A stretch of 64,000 nucleotides of DNA from Agapetus fuscipes (taxonomy: Eukaryota > Arthropoda > Insecta > Trichoptera > Glossosomatidae). Both the position numbers and the translations under genes were made by a program. Shown here one piece after another: positions 11,301-20,124 of the stretch; position 1 is the stretch's first letter, and the number at the start of each line of letters is the position of its first letter. The notes under the pieces were generated by a model that worked only from the letters and a program-made list of their open reading frames with translations, ran no database searches and was not told the origin of the DNA. The stretch is taken from positions 11,718,001-11,782,000 of the forward strand of contig OX637339.1 of NCBI GenBank assembly GCA_951799405.1, read 5' to 3'.

Positions 11301-12304
11301 TGGTTGCTCGTGGATTTGCTCAAATTAAGGGTGTGAACTATCATAAGACAGATTCACCTGTGATCCAGAAGAAAACAGTTAGGTTGCTGCTGGCACTAGC
11401 TGTGCAAAATGATTGGGTAGTTCATCACCTTGATGTTTTAGCTGCCTATTTAAATAGTCCATTGGAGGAGGAAATCTTTGTGGAGATTCCAGATGGATTC
11501 CGTTGTGGAAATGAGAGAGTATGGAAATTGAACAGAAGTCTCTATGGACTGAAGCAAAGTGCCAGGGAATGGCATAAAAAGATTGATTCTCTGCTTAAGG
11601 AGTTAGGACTTGTGAGTTTGCATAAAGACAGATGCTTGTATGCAAATAATGAGAAAGACTTGTTTGTTGGATTATATGTGGATGATTTGGGATTTTGGGG
11701 AGTGAAAGAGAAAGTTCTGTGGATTAAGAGAGAGTTGATGTTAAAAATTGAAGTGAGAGATCTTGGTGAAATGAAAGATTTTTTGTCAATGCATGTGGTT
11801 CAAGGTAATGGAGTGATCAGCATCGATCAGAAAAAATACATTGAGGAGGTTATTACTGAGTTTGGTTTAATTCAAGCAAAGGGAAGAGGTGCTCCCCTTC
11901 CTGCTAGTACTGAAGATAAAACTGAAACAGCTGAAGAATCGTATGATGTAGCAATGTATCAACATGCTGTAGGGAGGATAAATTATTTACCAAACTGTAC
12001 GAGACCTGATCTCAGTTTTGCATTGAGCAAAGTTAGTCAGTATCTAAATGATCCAAAGAAAAAGAATTGGAATGAGGTTGTTCATATTTTAAGATATCTC
12101 AAAGAGACTAAAGATTTGAAAATTGTTTATTCTAAGTGTGAGGGGAAGAATCCATTAGTTGAGATTTATTGTGATTCTGATTATAATAATAATAAGGGTG
12201 AGAGAAAATCATTTTCAGGATTTATAATAATGATGTGCCATGGACCAATTATTTGGAGATGTAAGAAACAATCTGTGACGGCTGCATCCGTCATGGAAGC
12301 ATAA
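8324..12304 (+). CDS. Copia Gag-Pol polyprotein, C-terminally shortened in RNase H
   Basis: 1326 aa in one frame. The N-terminal half of Gag carries the Copia-type capsid region. Two CX2CX4HX4C zinc knuckles start near residues 264 (CYQCGQFGHMMRKC) and 282 (CYRCGKLGHMAGNC). The protease site near residue 339 reads DSAANDHI where the family normally has DSGA. Integrase has its HHCC finger from H488 (HSRLGH...CDVCSKGK) and catalytic residues that I place at D546, D608 and E644, a DX61DX35E spacing. Reverse transcriptase has LYVDDLG near residues 1118-1124. RNase H begins (CDSDYN, about 1284) but the frame stops at SVMEA, where the family normally continues past an EAE motif for many more residues. 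Either ATG at 8324 or 8327 could start translation. The frame is otherwise open, but the protease change and lost RNase H end make independent activity doubtful. Confidence 0.93.
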   Translation: MMDYNETRESIPKLKRSNYYAWSRRAMAELVDRNCWNAIDPGYQGVDVVNFNQEQTRTNRKALVFLWRYVDDAYMKDIGDCVTAYEAWAKLKTIHSSFTLIQCLEKMKEMMNILKTEDLPMHVYMAKIQGLNRVIRSGGYGLELNDSQLAGVFLVGLPKDKYKVLISMLGKERELTTEKVKATLLQEEDESEFEGISNAFSSVTKNFKEKGGNRGREGKNQGGRGGYRGSQNSGNSSNSNVFQNSVSSNKILAGSSNQHKSVKCYQCGQFGHMMRKCSDIKCYRCGKLGHMAGNCQEKVEIKDNNNSNSNPKSRSCVSTSKALVTSGYQSDINCEFLIDSAANDHICNDKHMFKELKVTTGEVVMGKGSVAVLGEGQIELNITDECGGWKLYMSSVLYVPEYSFNLLSTSKLAKKGIYCTSEEDSCIARDKLDNMEVIFTAPVRDGLYVLDVKKNYNFNNVKVVCSSDTSVGGNVRSAVALRSAVEWHSRLGHLHEEAIKKIPVIECHGKLDEKCDVCSKGKATRIGFPLTSERKTSKPLELIHTDVMGKLSSSVGGSKYAVTFIDDYSRYVTVYLLARKNQAFGVFKQFKTYVKLLHDSKIKALQSDGGGEYIDGEFQAILKENGIIHRKTVRDSPAQNGIAERQNRTLGNAIRCMLIQSGLPISFWAEAMSVACFVRNMSPSRAIDNQIPIVRWSGKELKAEDYERLVPFGCKGFLYCDNGKFNQRAIDCVFVGYGDNVKDGTRVKGYKVWVPSQRKFVLAHDVKFETSVFPYKEKYKVNTEWIVPEVIRVVEENKESEVNDDYEWSFDDDFFQDNGNVTLQEDENDIFHDSQDFIGEVFSDANNAEIENYAELDPEQNMTVVNPRRSERIKVMKRRCTLDCCKDSNEHHVASVSVIKSKLCNVCNVSLFIKECDCVEAMLMEPNNVTEALSGKYASEWKKAMNEEMSTLESKNVFEAVGRPKNVKVLSCRWVFKIKQLNDGSIDRFRARLVARGFAQIKGVNYHKTDSPVIQKKTVRLLLALAVQNDWVVHHLDVLAAYLNSPLEEEIFVEIPDGFRCGNERVWKLNRSLYGLKQSAREWHKKIDSLLKELGLVSLHKDRCLYANNEKDLFVGLYVDDLGFWGVKEKVLWIKRELMLKIEVRDLGEMKDFLSMHVVQGNGVISIDQKKYIEEVITEFGLIQAKGRGAPLPASTEDKTETAEESYDVAMYQHAVGRINYLPNCTRPDLSFALSKVSQYLNDPKKKNWNEVVHILRYLKETKDLKIVYSKCEGKNPLVEIYCDSDYNNNKGERKSFSGFIIMMCHGPIIWRCKKQSVTAASVMEA

Positions 12305-12346
12305 TTTGTATTTCTGTTAGACAATAAAACTTAAACTGAGGGGAAG

Positions 12347-12551
12347 TGTTGTAAGTTGGTAGTGCGAGTTGGCAACTCAAAGTTGCAGTTTATTTTTATT
12401 GGGTTACTCAACCTGTCAGAGAGAAAATGGAGGGCTTTTCAAGTTGTGTGAGCTAAATGTTGTGTCTGTTAAAACTAACTAATAAAACATATAAACCCGA
12501 TATATGAGTGTTTATCTTCAATTTCACCGCTGACAAAATAAGATAACAATA
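12347..12551 (+). repeat. 3' LTR of the Copia element
   Basis: 205 bp, apparently identical to 7971-8175. It is preceded by the polypurine tract and followed by the duplicated GAAAA. Confidence 0.95.
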
Positions 12552-12787
12552 GAAAATACATTTTTTATTTGTAAAATTGACACTGGCGCTCTAAACACCT
12601 CAAGAGAAATCGCTACTAGAAAAAAAAAACAAAACATTTTCATTTCCTCAGTTTGTCAGCCTTGCTATCCGTTGTCTATTAATTTGACATTGACGTTTCT
12701 CTGACAGTTGACGTCTGTCAAGCTTGCTGCCGGTTCGTCTGCGTAAAGATTTTCTACTTGTCTTTACATTCCACTGCAACAGCCAAG
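12552..12787 (+). promoter_or_regulatory. Probable promoter and 5' UTR of the ssSPT gene
   Basis: This is all the sequence left between the Copia 3' LTR and the ssSPT start codon. It holds several 'tgacgt/tgtcaa' motifs (12690-12722) and the leader 'cactgcaacagccaag' before the ATG. No TATA box is obvious. The regulatory role is inferred from position only. Confidence 0.4.
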
Positions 12788-15584
12788 ATGCTCCTCAGAA
12801 TGTGGGAAGCCATCAAATACTGGTACTTCAGGTACCTGGTCGTGACGGAGCTGTACATGGTGGAGAGATGGGAGAGACACACCATTCGTATCCTTTACAA
12901 TTATTAATTGTTATTTTGTGCAATCTGCCTCTGCGGCCTTGCAGGCGAGCTGGAAGTCAAGAGGCGTGAATGATTTCATTGATTGAGTCACCTGATAACT
13001 GATTCTGATATTTGTAATCTAAGTTGCAATCAATTGTTTCGGATTTAAGGTCCACACTCATTGAGGTATATATACTAGAGAAGTAACTCTTCTCGAAACA
13101 CGTAGCACCCTGCAGTAGGTCAAAAATCGTACTCGAGAAAAACGGCCCGTCAGTCTCGCGCAGACTTACTCAGTGAGCGGACGTGACAGATGCTAATATA
13201 TACTGCTATAAATGGCTAAATATTGTGATTGGAGTTTTCAAACACCTTTGTTTGTGAACTTGATCAATTATACTACATGCACAAATTAAAAAAATATAAA
13301 ATCCTAGCACAAATTAATTATTAAAACAATTGTTTAACTTTAAAAATTTCGTCGCTGTGAAGTCAGCCCGACATATCGAACGCATGAGCACGCATGAGTA
13401 GAGCTTCATATTTTTCCCCTACAAGTAGGGGAAAAAATATTAATGAAAATACGAAACAACGTATGAGCTACATTTTGTGTTTCAATCGATGTTTATCGAC
13501 TCATGAACTGTTTGCAATTTTCAAAATATTACGCGACCTTATCAAAGTTGCAAATAATATACTTTAATAATTTATTTTTGAAATAAAAAAATGCTAAAAA
13601 AGTATTTTGTAATTAATTTCACACATTTGACATGGACAATACGATTTTATACTGCCGGGTTGCCGTTGTTAACTCATACCCTTTTTAGTAGCTAAATACT
13701 CTAGTGTCAAGTTTGCCCGCCGAGAAAAATCAAATTTGGAACAGATATTATGTCGAGAACGTCTAGAATATATTGTGAGCATATATCTGAATATACTATT
13801 GAGTTATGGAATATACTGTAACTCAATGGAGTATACGGGAGCTCAATGGAATATATTTCCAGAGGAAAATACTACAGTTTTAAATTATAGTGGAATTAAG
13901 TGTTATTCTAACTTTCCATAGAGCATATTCAAATTATCTGAATTCTTTATCAAACCTTTGTTAATACATTTTACCATATAAAAATGTTAACTGTAATGTT
14001 AGTTTGGAAATTTCATTTAAATCTTACAACAATTAAATATTATTATTGTAGGGGAATTCTTTATCATAGAATAATGAGATCTCAACCCTTTTTGTCGTGT
14101 TTGAAGTGTGCCATGTGTTTCGTAAAATTATTGCTATCTCGTTTTAACCTGAGAGTACAGTGCGCGTTATTCGATGCAGAAGCGGGATAAAAACTGATTG
14201 TCTCCTTGCATCTGCATTAAAACGTTTCCAACGGACTTCGGCTTGACATTTTTTTCCTGATTGTATGATGGTTGCGACTCTATATATATACCTCAATGTC
14301 CACACTTGATCAAGACCGAAAAAGTGTATACAGGTATTTATAAAATTTATATAATCTTAGTTGCATGGACACTTTTATATTTAATGAATGTCAGACAGAT
14401 ACGATCAAGTTTGCGCTTAAACTTGCTGCATGTGCGCAACGTAAACATTGTTTGCCAAAATAAATCTTGCATCTCTTGCTGTACCTCCTGTGAACAGGAG
14501 TTTTTTTGGGAAAAGCGAACTGATGTTTACATTCACGGATTTAATTGAGAACCAGCCCGCTTGGGCGCTGGGAAACCCCTACCCCAGCCTTTCTCCGTTC
14601 ACCCTGGACGTAGGCCTCCTCCAATTCTCTATGTGCCTCTAACCTATTGAGCCCCGGCCATTTTGTGAAAAAGTCTCAGGTGACCGAGCAATTTCTGAGT
14701 TTTTTTTGATAACTTTTTAATTTTGATCTGGATTAATGTATTTTTTTACAACAATAAAGCTGTAATATCTCCTAACTTTTTAATTTTGATCTGGATTAAT
14801 GTATTTTTTTACAACAATAAAGCTGTAAAGATAAAATTTCTATGTATGACCAGTAAAAACCAAAAAATACAAGAAAATGTATATTTTCATTTCAAATTCA
14901 ATATGTTTTCCATTCGCCTCAAATTTTTATGAGTTTTTGTGATTCATCATTTTATTTGAGCTCCAAACAACAGCTAAGTAGTTATTTTCTAAGAAACATT
15001 ATCTATAAAGAAATGGAAATGAAAAGAATAGCAGGAACTGATAAAAGTTCCAAAAAATAAGAGATTATAATGTACCTATATTTTTGATGACCAAATTGGG
15101 CGCAGCTGACATTAAGTAAAGTGGCTGTCGGTACCCAATTTAGGCAAATCTGTCCCCGATGGGTTAAATCAGTTAATATTCTGATTTTTTTTATTTGAGA
15201 TTTGAATGTTTGGTTGGAGGGAGTTGGCAAGACTTGTTGAATACCTATTGGTCAGAGGAACCTGTAACCTCTAGACAGCGCTTACTCAAGGTGGTGGATA
15301 CGAGATGAAATAAAATATTCCTTGCAAACCAACAGGTAGTCAGCATTTTTAACATTTATGTATTTATAAAGTTTGTCTATCTAATCTCTACATGTTATTA
15401 GCTATTATGTGTCCTTGTGTTTTCCTTACATGCTCGCTCTCCAGACACCATATTTGCGTGCGTATTCTCCGCAGTGTGGTACTTCAACCAGAAGTTTCTG
15501 CTGGCTGCGGTCTCCCAGCTGACCTCCAGGGGCGGCCAGATGGAGTACAACACCATGAGGCTCATGCCCACCTCCCTCACATAG
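12788..15584 (+). CDS. Small subunit of serine palmitoyltransferase, SPTSSA/B-like (exons 12788-12887 and 15445-15584)
   Basis: Exon 1 (12788-12887) starts at agccaagATG and reads MLLRMWEAIKYWYFRYLVVT, then ELYMVERWERHTI. Exon 2 (15445-15584) follows the acceptor ctctccag and completes the split codon (C+AC), giving HTIFACVFSAVWYFNQKFLL, then AAVSQLTSRGGQ... to TAG at 15582-15584. The product is 79 aa, near the usual 70-76. The W(Y/F)(Y/F).(Y)L(L/V)VT.LYM.E.WER signature followed by one hydrophobic segment defines ssSPT. These ER membrane peptides bind and strongly activate the SPTLC1/SPTLC2 enzyme that condenses serine with acyl-CoA in sphingolipid synthesis. The second half of the membrane segment is less conserved, so the exon 2 join rests on phase, acceptor and hydrophobicity. 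The intron holds a 1240-bp transposon, and the terminal exon is partly duplicated downstream. Confidence 0.85.
13059..14298. mobile_element. 1240-bp DNA transposon with 8-bp target duplication, superfamily uncertain
   Basis: The ends are inverted repeats: CATTGAGGTATATATACTAG at the left and CATTGAGGTATATATATAGA in reverse complement at the right. TCCACACT flanks both sides (13051-13058 and 14299-14306). An 8-bp duplication suits hAT or P-like elements, but the CATTGAGG terminus is not the usual hAT CAG. There is no convincing transposase. Inside are a hairpin (about 13413-13437, ttcccctacaagtaggggaa) and short 'gaatatact' repeats near 13760-13860. It sits in the ssSPT intron. Confidence 0.85.
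14541..14590 (+). mobile_element. SINE D fragment
   Basis: 'gagaaccagcccgcttgggc' followed by gctgggaaacccc matches the central part of SINE D (compare 44480-44515). Confidence 0.55.
14711..14828 (+). repeat. Perfect 55-bp tandem duplication, period 63 bp
   Basis: 14711-14765 and 14774-14828 are the same 55 bp (aactttttaattttgatctg ... acaacaataaagctgtaa) separated by 8 bp. It lies in the ssSPT intron. The lack of differences suggests a recent duplication or an assembly artefact. Confidence 0.9.
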
Positions 15585-15656
15585 TCACTACACTCCATAG
15601 TCTCCCAGCTGACCTCCAGGGGCGGCCAGATGGAGTACAACACCATTGGGCTCATG
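15510..15656 (+). repeat. Partial tandem duplication of the ssSPT terminal exon, period 90 bp
   Basis: 15510-15556 and 15600-15646 are identical for 47 bp (gtctcccagctgacctccag ...), and both continue with a near-identical 'ctcatg' segment. The first copy encodes the ssSPT C-terminus, the second lies in the 3' UTR. Confidence 0.85.
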
Positions 15657-15843
15657 TTCCCTACCTTTGACAGGTTTTTGACTACCTGTTGGTCTGCAGG
15701 GACTATTTAATTTCATTCCTATCCTCCAAACACGTCTGGTGAGCTTTCTCCTATCTAATTTATTAGGGAAACATTGTCTAGGGGTTACAGGTTCTCCCGA
15801 TAGTGTCGCTTTATTATTATTATGATAATATCCAATATTTGTG

Positions 15844-16082
15844 TTCCTTGACTAATAGGTTGGTATGAGGCTGACCCCCCATGCTGTAAAAACTTGGTTC
15901 AGTTGTGCTAATGTCACTCCGTTTCAGGGAAAGGCAGCAGGAGTTGCAAGGTTTATGTTCATGTGGGGTTTGGTATATTATGTATGCACACATGTAGCAT
16001 GTGTAAGCACAAACTTTCTTGTGGGCATGCATTAAATACGAGCCTTAAATGTCAATATATCTTTGGAACTTAGATTACAGAT
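15844..16082 (+). repeat. Repeat C, copy (+)
   Basis: Starts ttccttgactaataggttgg and ends 'ggaacttagattacagat'. It shares the internal blocks 'ggctgacc', 'tgtttcagggaaagg', 'gttgcaaggtttatgttcat', 'gtgggcatgcatt' and the cttagatta end with the other C copies. No tRNA boxes and no coding capacity. It lies in or after the ssSPT 3' UTR; AATAAA occurs further on near 16339 and 16456. Confidence 0.8.
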
Positions 16083-16764
16083 AAAATTTAGTATTTTTTC
16101 TCAGCCTGAACATAGATTTCTTCTAATGTTTTTCAAGTCTCCTTGTTCTTTTCCTTGAATGATAAAGTATACTAGTAAACAACAATTTAAAATATCCATT
16201 TCGAGAAGTCCTTCCACCACCTTATAAATATTTACCTTTGTATGATCTGCAAGCAAGTTTCACAAATATTTACTAAGAATTTAGTATTACGTGCCTGTAT
16301 TATTAACAATCCTAAGCAGCGAGCCACAGCTAAATGAAATAAAATGTATGCAATAATTTTTCATTTGGTTATTTGTATGCAATTCAATGTTTGGGATAGT
16401 TTATATCAAAACTTTGTTATTAATTAGATTGTAAGGAAGAATTAGAAATGTTATAAATAAATAAATGAAAACTGTATATTTGTCTCACTCTTTTTATTTT
16501 GTTTATAAATTTGAAATATACATTTTATGCTTGTATATATTTTTTTACAAAACCTACAGGATTTTATCCAAAAACTTAACGCAAAAGCTACTGTAAAATA
16601 TATTTACAAATTCCTATATATTTTATTAAATAAATTAAAAAATTCTCTAAAAAAGAACTAGGAGTATATTTGAAGAAGTCAGTAAGTAGGTACATATTTA
16701 AAGTTTTATTTTTTACCTACCCTACCTAACCTCTGAGAAATGCAATGTTTGTTCAGAGTTTCTT
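16083..16764. other. AT-rich stretch after the ssSPT gene
   Basis: No gene or dispersed repeat was recognised. Possible poly(A) signals occur near 16339 and at 16456. Confidence 0.4.
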
Positions 16765-16772
16765 GCATAGAG

Positions 16773-17375
16773 CAGCGGTTTCCAAACTGGGGGGCGCGCC
16801 TCCGAGGGAAGGCGCGAGCTATGGCTAGGGGAGGCGCCAAAAATGTGTCTATAGTAGTATTAGTATGATTATTAAGAAATAAAACGTAAAAAGGGAGGCG
16901 CGAAAAAAAATAATCTTTTTAGGGAGGCATGAAAGAAGTATGCAAGGACAGGAAGAAGTGGCGGCTAATCTGCAATGCTGATTTGTAATGTTGGTTTATT
17001 AGTTTGCTTCATTTTTTGCACAATAAATTTTTGACTTTTTTTGTATAGATTTCTTTTTAAGGTTTTGTTGTTTTTTTTTATACTTAAATGTTATTTATTG
17101 CTCGTATTCCTTGACTTATAGGTTGGTATGAGGCTGACCACCCATACTATAAAAAATGATTCACTTTGCCAATGTCACCCCTGTTTCAGGGAATGTCGGC
17201 AAGAGTTGCAGGGCTTATGTTCATTTGAGGTTTGGATTTTATTTGTAAGTACACAATCAGCATTTGTAAGCGCGAACTACACGTGTTTGTTTGTGGGCAT
17301 ACATCTGAGCGCTTTGAATGAATATATCCTTGCAACTTATATTATAGATGGTAGCATAAAGTTTGGAAACCGCTG
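16773..17375. mobile_element. hAT-type element 1 (603 bp, non-autonomous)
   Basis: Ends are 16-bp inverted repeats CAGCGGTTTCCAAACT, a classic hAT terminus. An 8-bp duplication GCATAGAG lies at 16765-16772 and 17376-17383. The inside is not a transposase. It holds a LINE 3' scrap near 16920-16965 (gaaagaagtatgcaaggaca) and a repeat C copy at 17107-17350 that runs close to the right end. Confidence 0.92.
17107..17350 (+). repeat. Repeat C copy inside hAT element 1
   Basis: ttccttgacttataggttgg ... 'ctgtttcagggaatgtcggc' ... 'gtgggcatac' ... 'ttgcaacttatattatagat'. The full set of C landmarks in order. Confidence 0.8.
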
Positions 17376-17383
17376 GCATAGAG

Positions 17384-17933
17384 CACAGGCTCTCAACCTA
17401 TGGGTCGCAACAGATATTTTGGGGGTTCGATAAATGGACCAAGGGGTGACAGTAGATTTTCAACTATTTTTTGTTGTTTGAAAACAAAAGAAAGAAATCA
17501 ATAGAGACGGGCAAATGAGAAAAAAATATTAATATTTTAAAGAAAAAAATATTTTTTTAAATGTTGATATTTACAGAAAAAGAAATTGTTCAGAAAAATA
17601 TATAAATTTTGATACTCCACAAAAATAACAAAATCCGAATAAATTGATATCATAATATTATAATATCAATCAAAAATATTATCAACAGTTTGATATATTT
17701 TTTGCCCATGCCTAGAAATCAATTGAATGCTGAGAATGACATGAGTTTGATGTTTCAAAAAACTAACCTATGAATTTTGGGACTGGTTAAAAACATGCAA
17801 TTTCGACCATCACATTGAACTAATCATAATTTAAAATAACATTATACTAAAAAATATACATTTTGTGTTTTTTAATAACATAGATGGCTTTTATGAAAAG
17901 GGAGTGCCACCCGAAAGAGGTTGCAAACCTGTG
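17384..17933. mobile_element. hAT-like element 2, directly abutting element 1's target site
   Basis: Left end CACAGGCTCTCAACCTATGG; right end in reverse complement CACAGGTTTGCAACCTCTTT. It is flanked by GCATAGAG (17376-17383) and GTATAGAG (17934-17941), one mismatch. The 550-bp inside is AT-rich without a transposase. Elements 1 and 2 therefore share the middle copy of the target site. Confidence 0.75.
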
Positions 17934-18187
17934 GTATAGAGCTATAACTATTAACATAGTGAAAAAAACTTAATAAATAAGTGAAAATACAGGAAAGCAA
18001 CGAATATTGTAGCTCAAGGAAGCCATCGCAACTAACTTCCAAGTCACTGGTGGCAACAGTTCACGAAGAGGGTATTGCAAGGTTTATTCACAGATTATGA
18101 CAAATGCCTGAATCATTGACCCATCGAGTGTTGGCCATTTTGTAAAAAAAAAGTCACAAGTAAAGAGCCATTTTTTTGGATAAATAT

Positions 18188-18290
18188 CTGCTACAACTAT
18201 AATTTAAGTTGCAAATATATATTACATTTAAGATGCATATTACATGCATTACCATAAACAGACGGGTATAAGTTCCACAAGCTTTTTGAG
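18188..18290 (-). repeat. Repeat C fragment (-)
   Basis: 'aatttaagttgcaaatatat' then 'tgcattaccataaacagacg' is the reverse complement of the C tail end. The flanking stretch 17942-18520 shows nothing else. Confidence 0.55.
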
Positions 18291-18520
18291 GATGGTCTTG
18301 TAGATTGAAAGTGCTCATATTTATATTGGAAATAAAATTGAAACTAAAGCAAAAAAAAAACAACATTATTTTGGTACTGTATTATATCCCAACTTTTTTT
18401 ATGCCTGATGTGGCCAAATTATGTTGGGTCATCATCAGGTGATAAATAAGTTTGTTACTTTTTGTATTCTTTCTTTAAATAAAAATATAGTTATACAGTG
18501 TAAAAGGACTATAAAAAGCA

Positions 18521-19640
18521 TTATTTGCTATTTTTTAACAATGCAAGAATTCTTACATTCTTGTCACTACGACCATATCTTTTCAGGCACCTTATCATAA
18601 ATGCAAATGAAGACAATAGTTCAGCAGGAGCGAAATAACGAAGGGGCGTGTTGTACTTGTAAAAATCATTTTTAATGAGCGGATACGACTGCAATAGCTT
18701 TAAATATGTCGGCAAGATGTGCATACATCTCAGACGGTACCTCTCTATGGACCTTCTGCTCTTTGGTTGCTCCGTAAAAAACAAAATAATTATTTTGGTG
18801 ACATGCTGTGACCTTTAATTGCGGCTTCTAAAAGGGACTCGCGGTTTCATTGAGATGGCTGAAAGCATCCAAAAGCGATGCACTTGTACAATCCAAAATA
18901 TACTTGAACCGTCGGCTCAGTCCTGCTATGAGAACGTAAAGCAGGTTGCGTGATAGCCACACATGCTCATTTTCACATTTTGAAGCTGATGATAAATAAA
19001 AATAATGGTTGATGCCAGTTCCCCATAAAAAAAAAATTTGGCTTGCAACCGATTTCGATGGCATTAGCTATCGGACTAACAACATTGCGTGCTCTTCAGG
19101 AAGCTCAATTTCTTGCTTCTTGAAAGGAGGAAATCCCAGTCTGGATGTAGCAATGTTCAGGTCTTTTTTTTCACCATGAGCTTTTTCAAAGCATCACACA
19201 GACTGTTTCTCGTAGGACAGGGAGGTTGTATGCGGCAACCTAAAACTTCTGAATTATCTCAGCCGTTTTAGGCTGGTTCCCCATATTCCATAAGGCACTG
19301 GCCTTGCCTGCAGCGGTAAAATATACTCGGTTTCGCATTGCATTTTTCGTACCAGTGACAGCCACTATACTGATGGGCCCGGATATGTTCGGTGAAGCCT
19401 ATGAAAGCTGAGTTCAACACCTTCAGTATGTGAGCTGCACAACGTAGGTGTTGAGCAAGCACTAAGCCTTCAGCTTCAGGAAACTCAATCTCTGGGCTGT
19501 AGTCACCGTTTTCTGCATCAGTTATGTTGAAATTTTATTTCATATTCACGGAAGGCTTTCACAAAGTTAATAGACAATTTGGCGCAGCGAAATCCTCATA
19601 TTTAAATACAATTTGTCCATTTTCTCGGCTATTGCTTGAA
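18521..19640 (-). pseudogene. Decayed hAT transposase
   Basis: Read on the minus strand from 19640 down, broken frames keep the order of a hAT transposase. They are NFVKAFREYE (about 19560), then EAEGLVLAQHLRCAAHILKV (about 19440), a middle segment LLYVLIAGLSRRFKYILD (about 18900), and the C-terminal dimerisation region KYNTPLRYFAPAELLSSFAF (18660-18610) followed by KRYGRSDKNVRILALLKNS. The family normally has SAPVERLFS at that place; here it reads FAPAELLSS. Stops and frame changes separate the pieces, so it is a fossil. Its terminal repeats were not found. Confidence 0.75.
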
Positions 19641-19748
19641 AGTCACGAGTGCCCGTCATTCGGATGCAGATGGCTATTATCCCACTCTTTTCCTCCTGCT
19701 TAACAACCTTAAAAAACGTGCCATCCGCAACACAAACGTAACTAAACT

Positions 19749-19921
19749 ACACATACAGTGTAACTTCAAGGGGTTGGCATGTGGCGAGTGGAACCTATTC
19801 ATTTTTACAGGTGATGGAGCCAAACTTACACCAGCCACTTCAGTTTAAGTGGGGGTTTCCTAGCTCCCGAGAGGGCTGGTACTCATTTCCTGTGAAGGCT
19901 GAGTAAACCTTATTCTTTTAT
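19749..19921 (-). mobile_element. SINE D, partial (-)
   Basis: In reverse complement it runs from the 'tttactcagcc' region through 'gagctaggaaacccccactt' to 'ttacactgtatgt'. The tRNA-like head is missing. Confidence 0.75.
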
Positions 19922-20006
19922 ACCACACTCATCCATCACCCAATCATTGCGGACTCTTATCATTCAGCGCCTTTCTATTCAGACGTAGGGTTAATAATAA
20001 ACCTTT

Positions 20007-20124
20007 GTCAACGACGTTAGCCATGTTGAAAGCACCGGTTCCCATAGATCACCGAAGTTAAGCAACATTGGGCGCGGACAGTACTTGGATGGGTGACCGC
20101 TCAGGTACACCGCGTGTCGTTGGC
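20007..20124 (+). rRNA. 5S rRNA-like sequence, 118 nt (pseudogene or 5S-derived SINE head)
   Basis: The whole span follows animal 5S rRNA. The first nine bases GTCAACGAC pair with the last nine GTCGTTGGC (helix I, one G-U). Between them come atcaccgaagttaagcaaca, 'ttgggcgcgg', gtacttggatgggtgaccgc and 'acaccgcgtg', which cover the internal promoter A and C boxes. Base changes cluster around 20043-20052. No T-run terminator follows; the sequence passes straight into a tRNA-like SINE. It is a single copy in this window, so a functional 5S gene is less likely than a retroposed or SINE-head copy. Confidence 0.85.

Larger units (their letters stand above)
7971..12551 (+). mobile_element. Complete Copia-type LTR retrotransposon
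   Basis: LTRs of 205 bp at 7971-8175 and 12347-12551 look identical, have no indel between them, and start with TGTTGTAAG. A 5-bp duplication GAAAA flanks the element (7966-7970 and 12552-12556). Directly after the 5' LTR, 8176-8189 reads GGTTATGAGCCCAG, which matches the primer site of insect copia, complementary to an internal part of initiator-Met tRNA. A polypurine tract (actgaggggaag) ends at 12346. The single frame inside carries Gag, protease, integrase, reverse transcriptase and a cut RNase H in the Copia order. Identical LTRs point to a very recent insertion. Confidence 0.95.

Noticed and set aside
15398..15655. 85-codon minus frame over the duplicated ssSPT exon
   Set aside because: The repeated peptide comes only from the 90-bp DNA duplication; the plus strand is the coding one.
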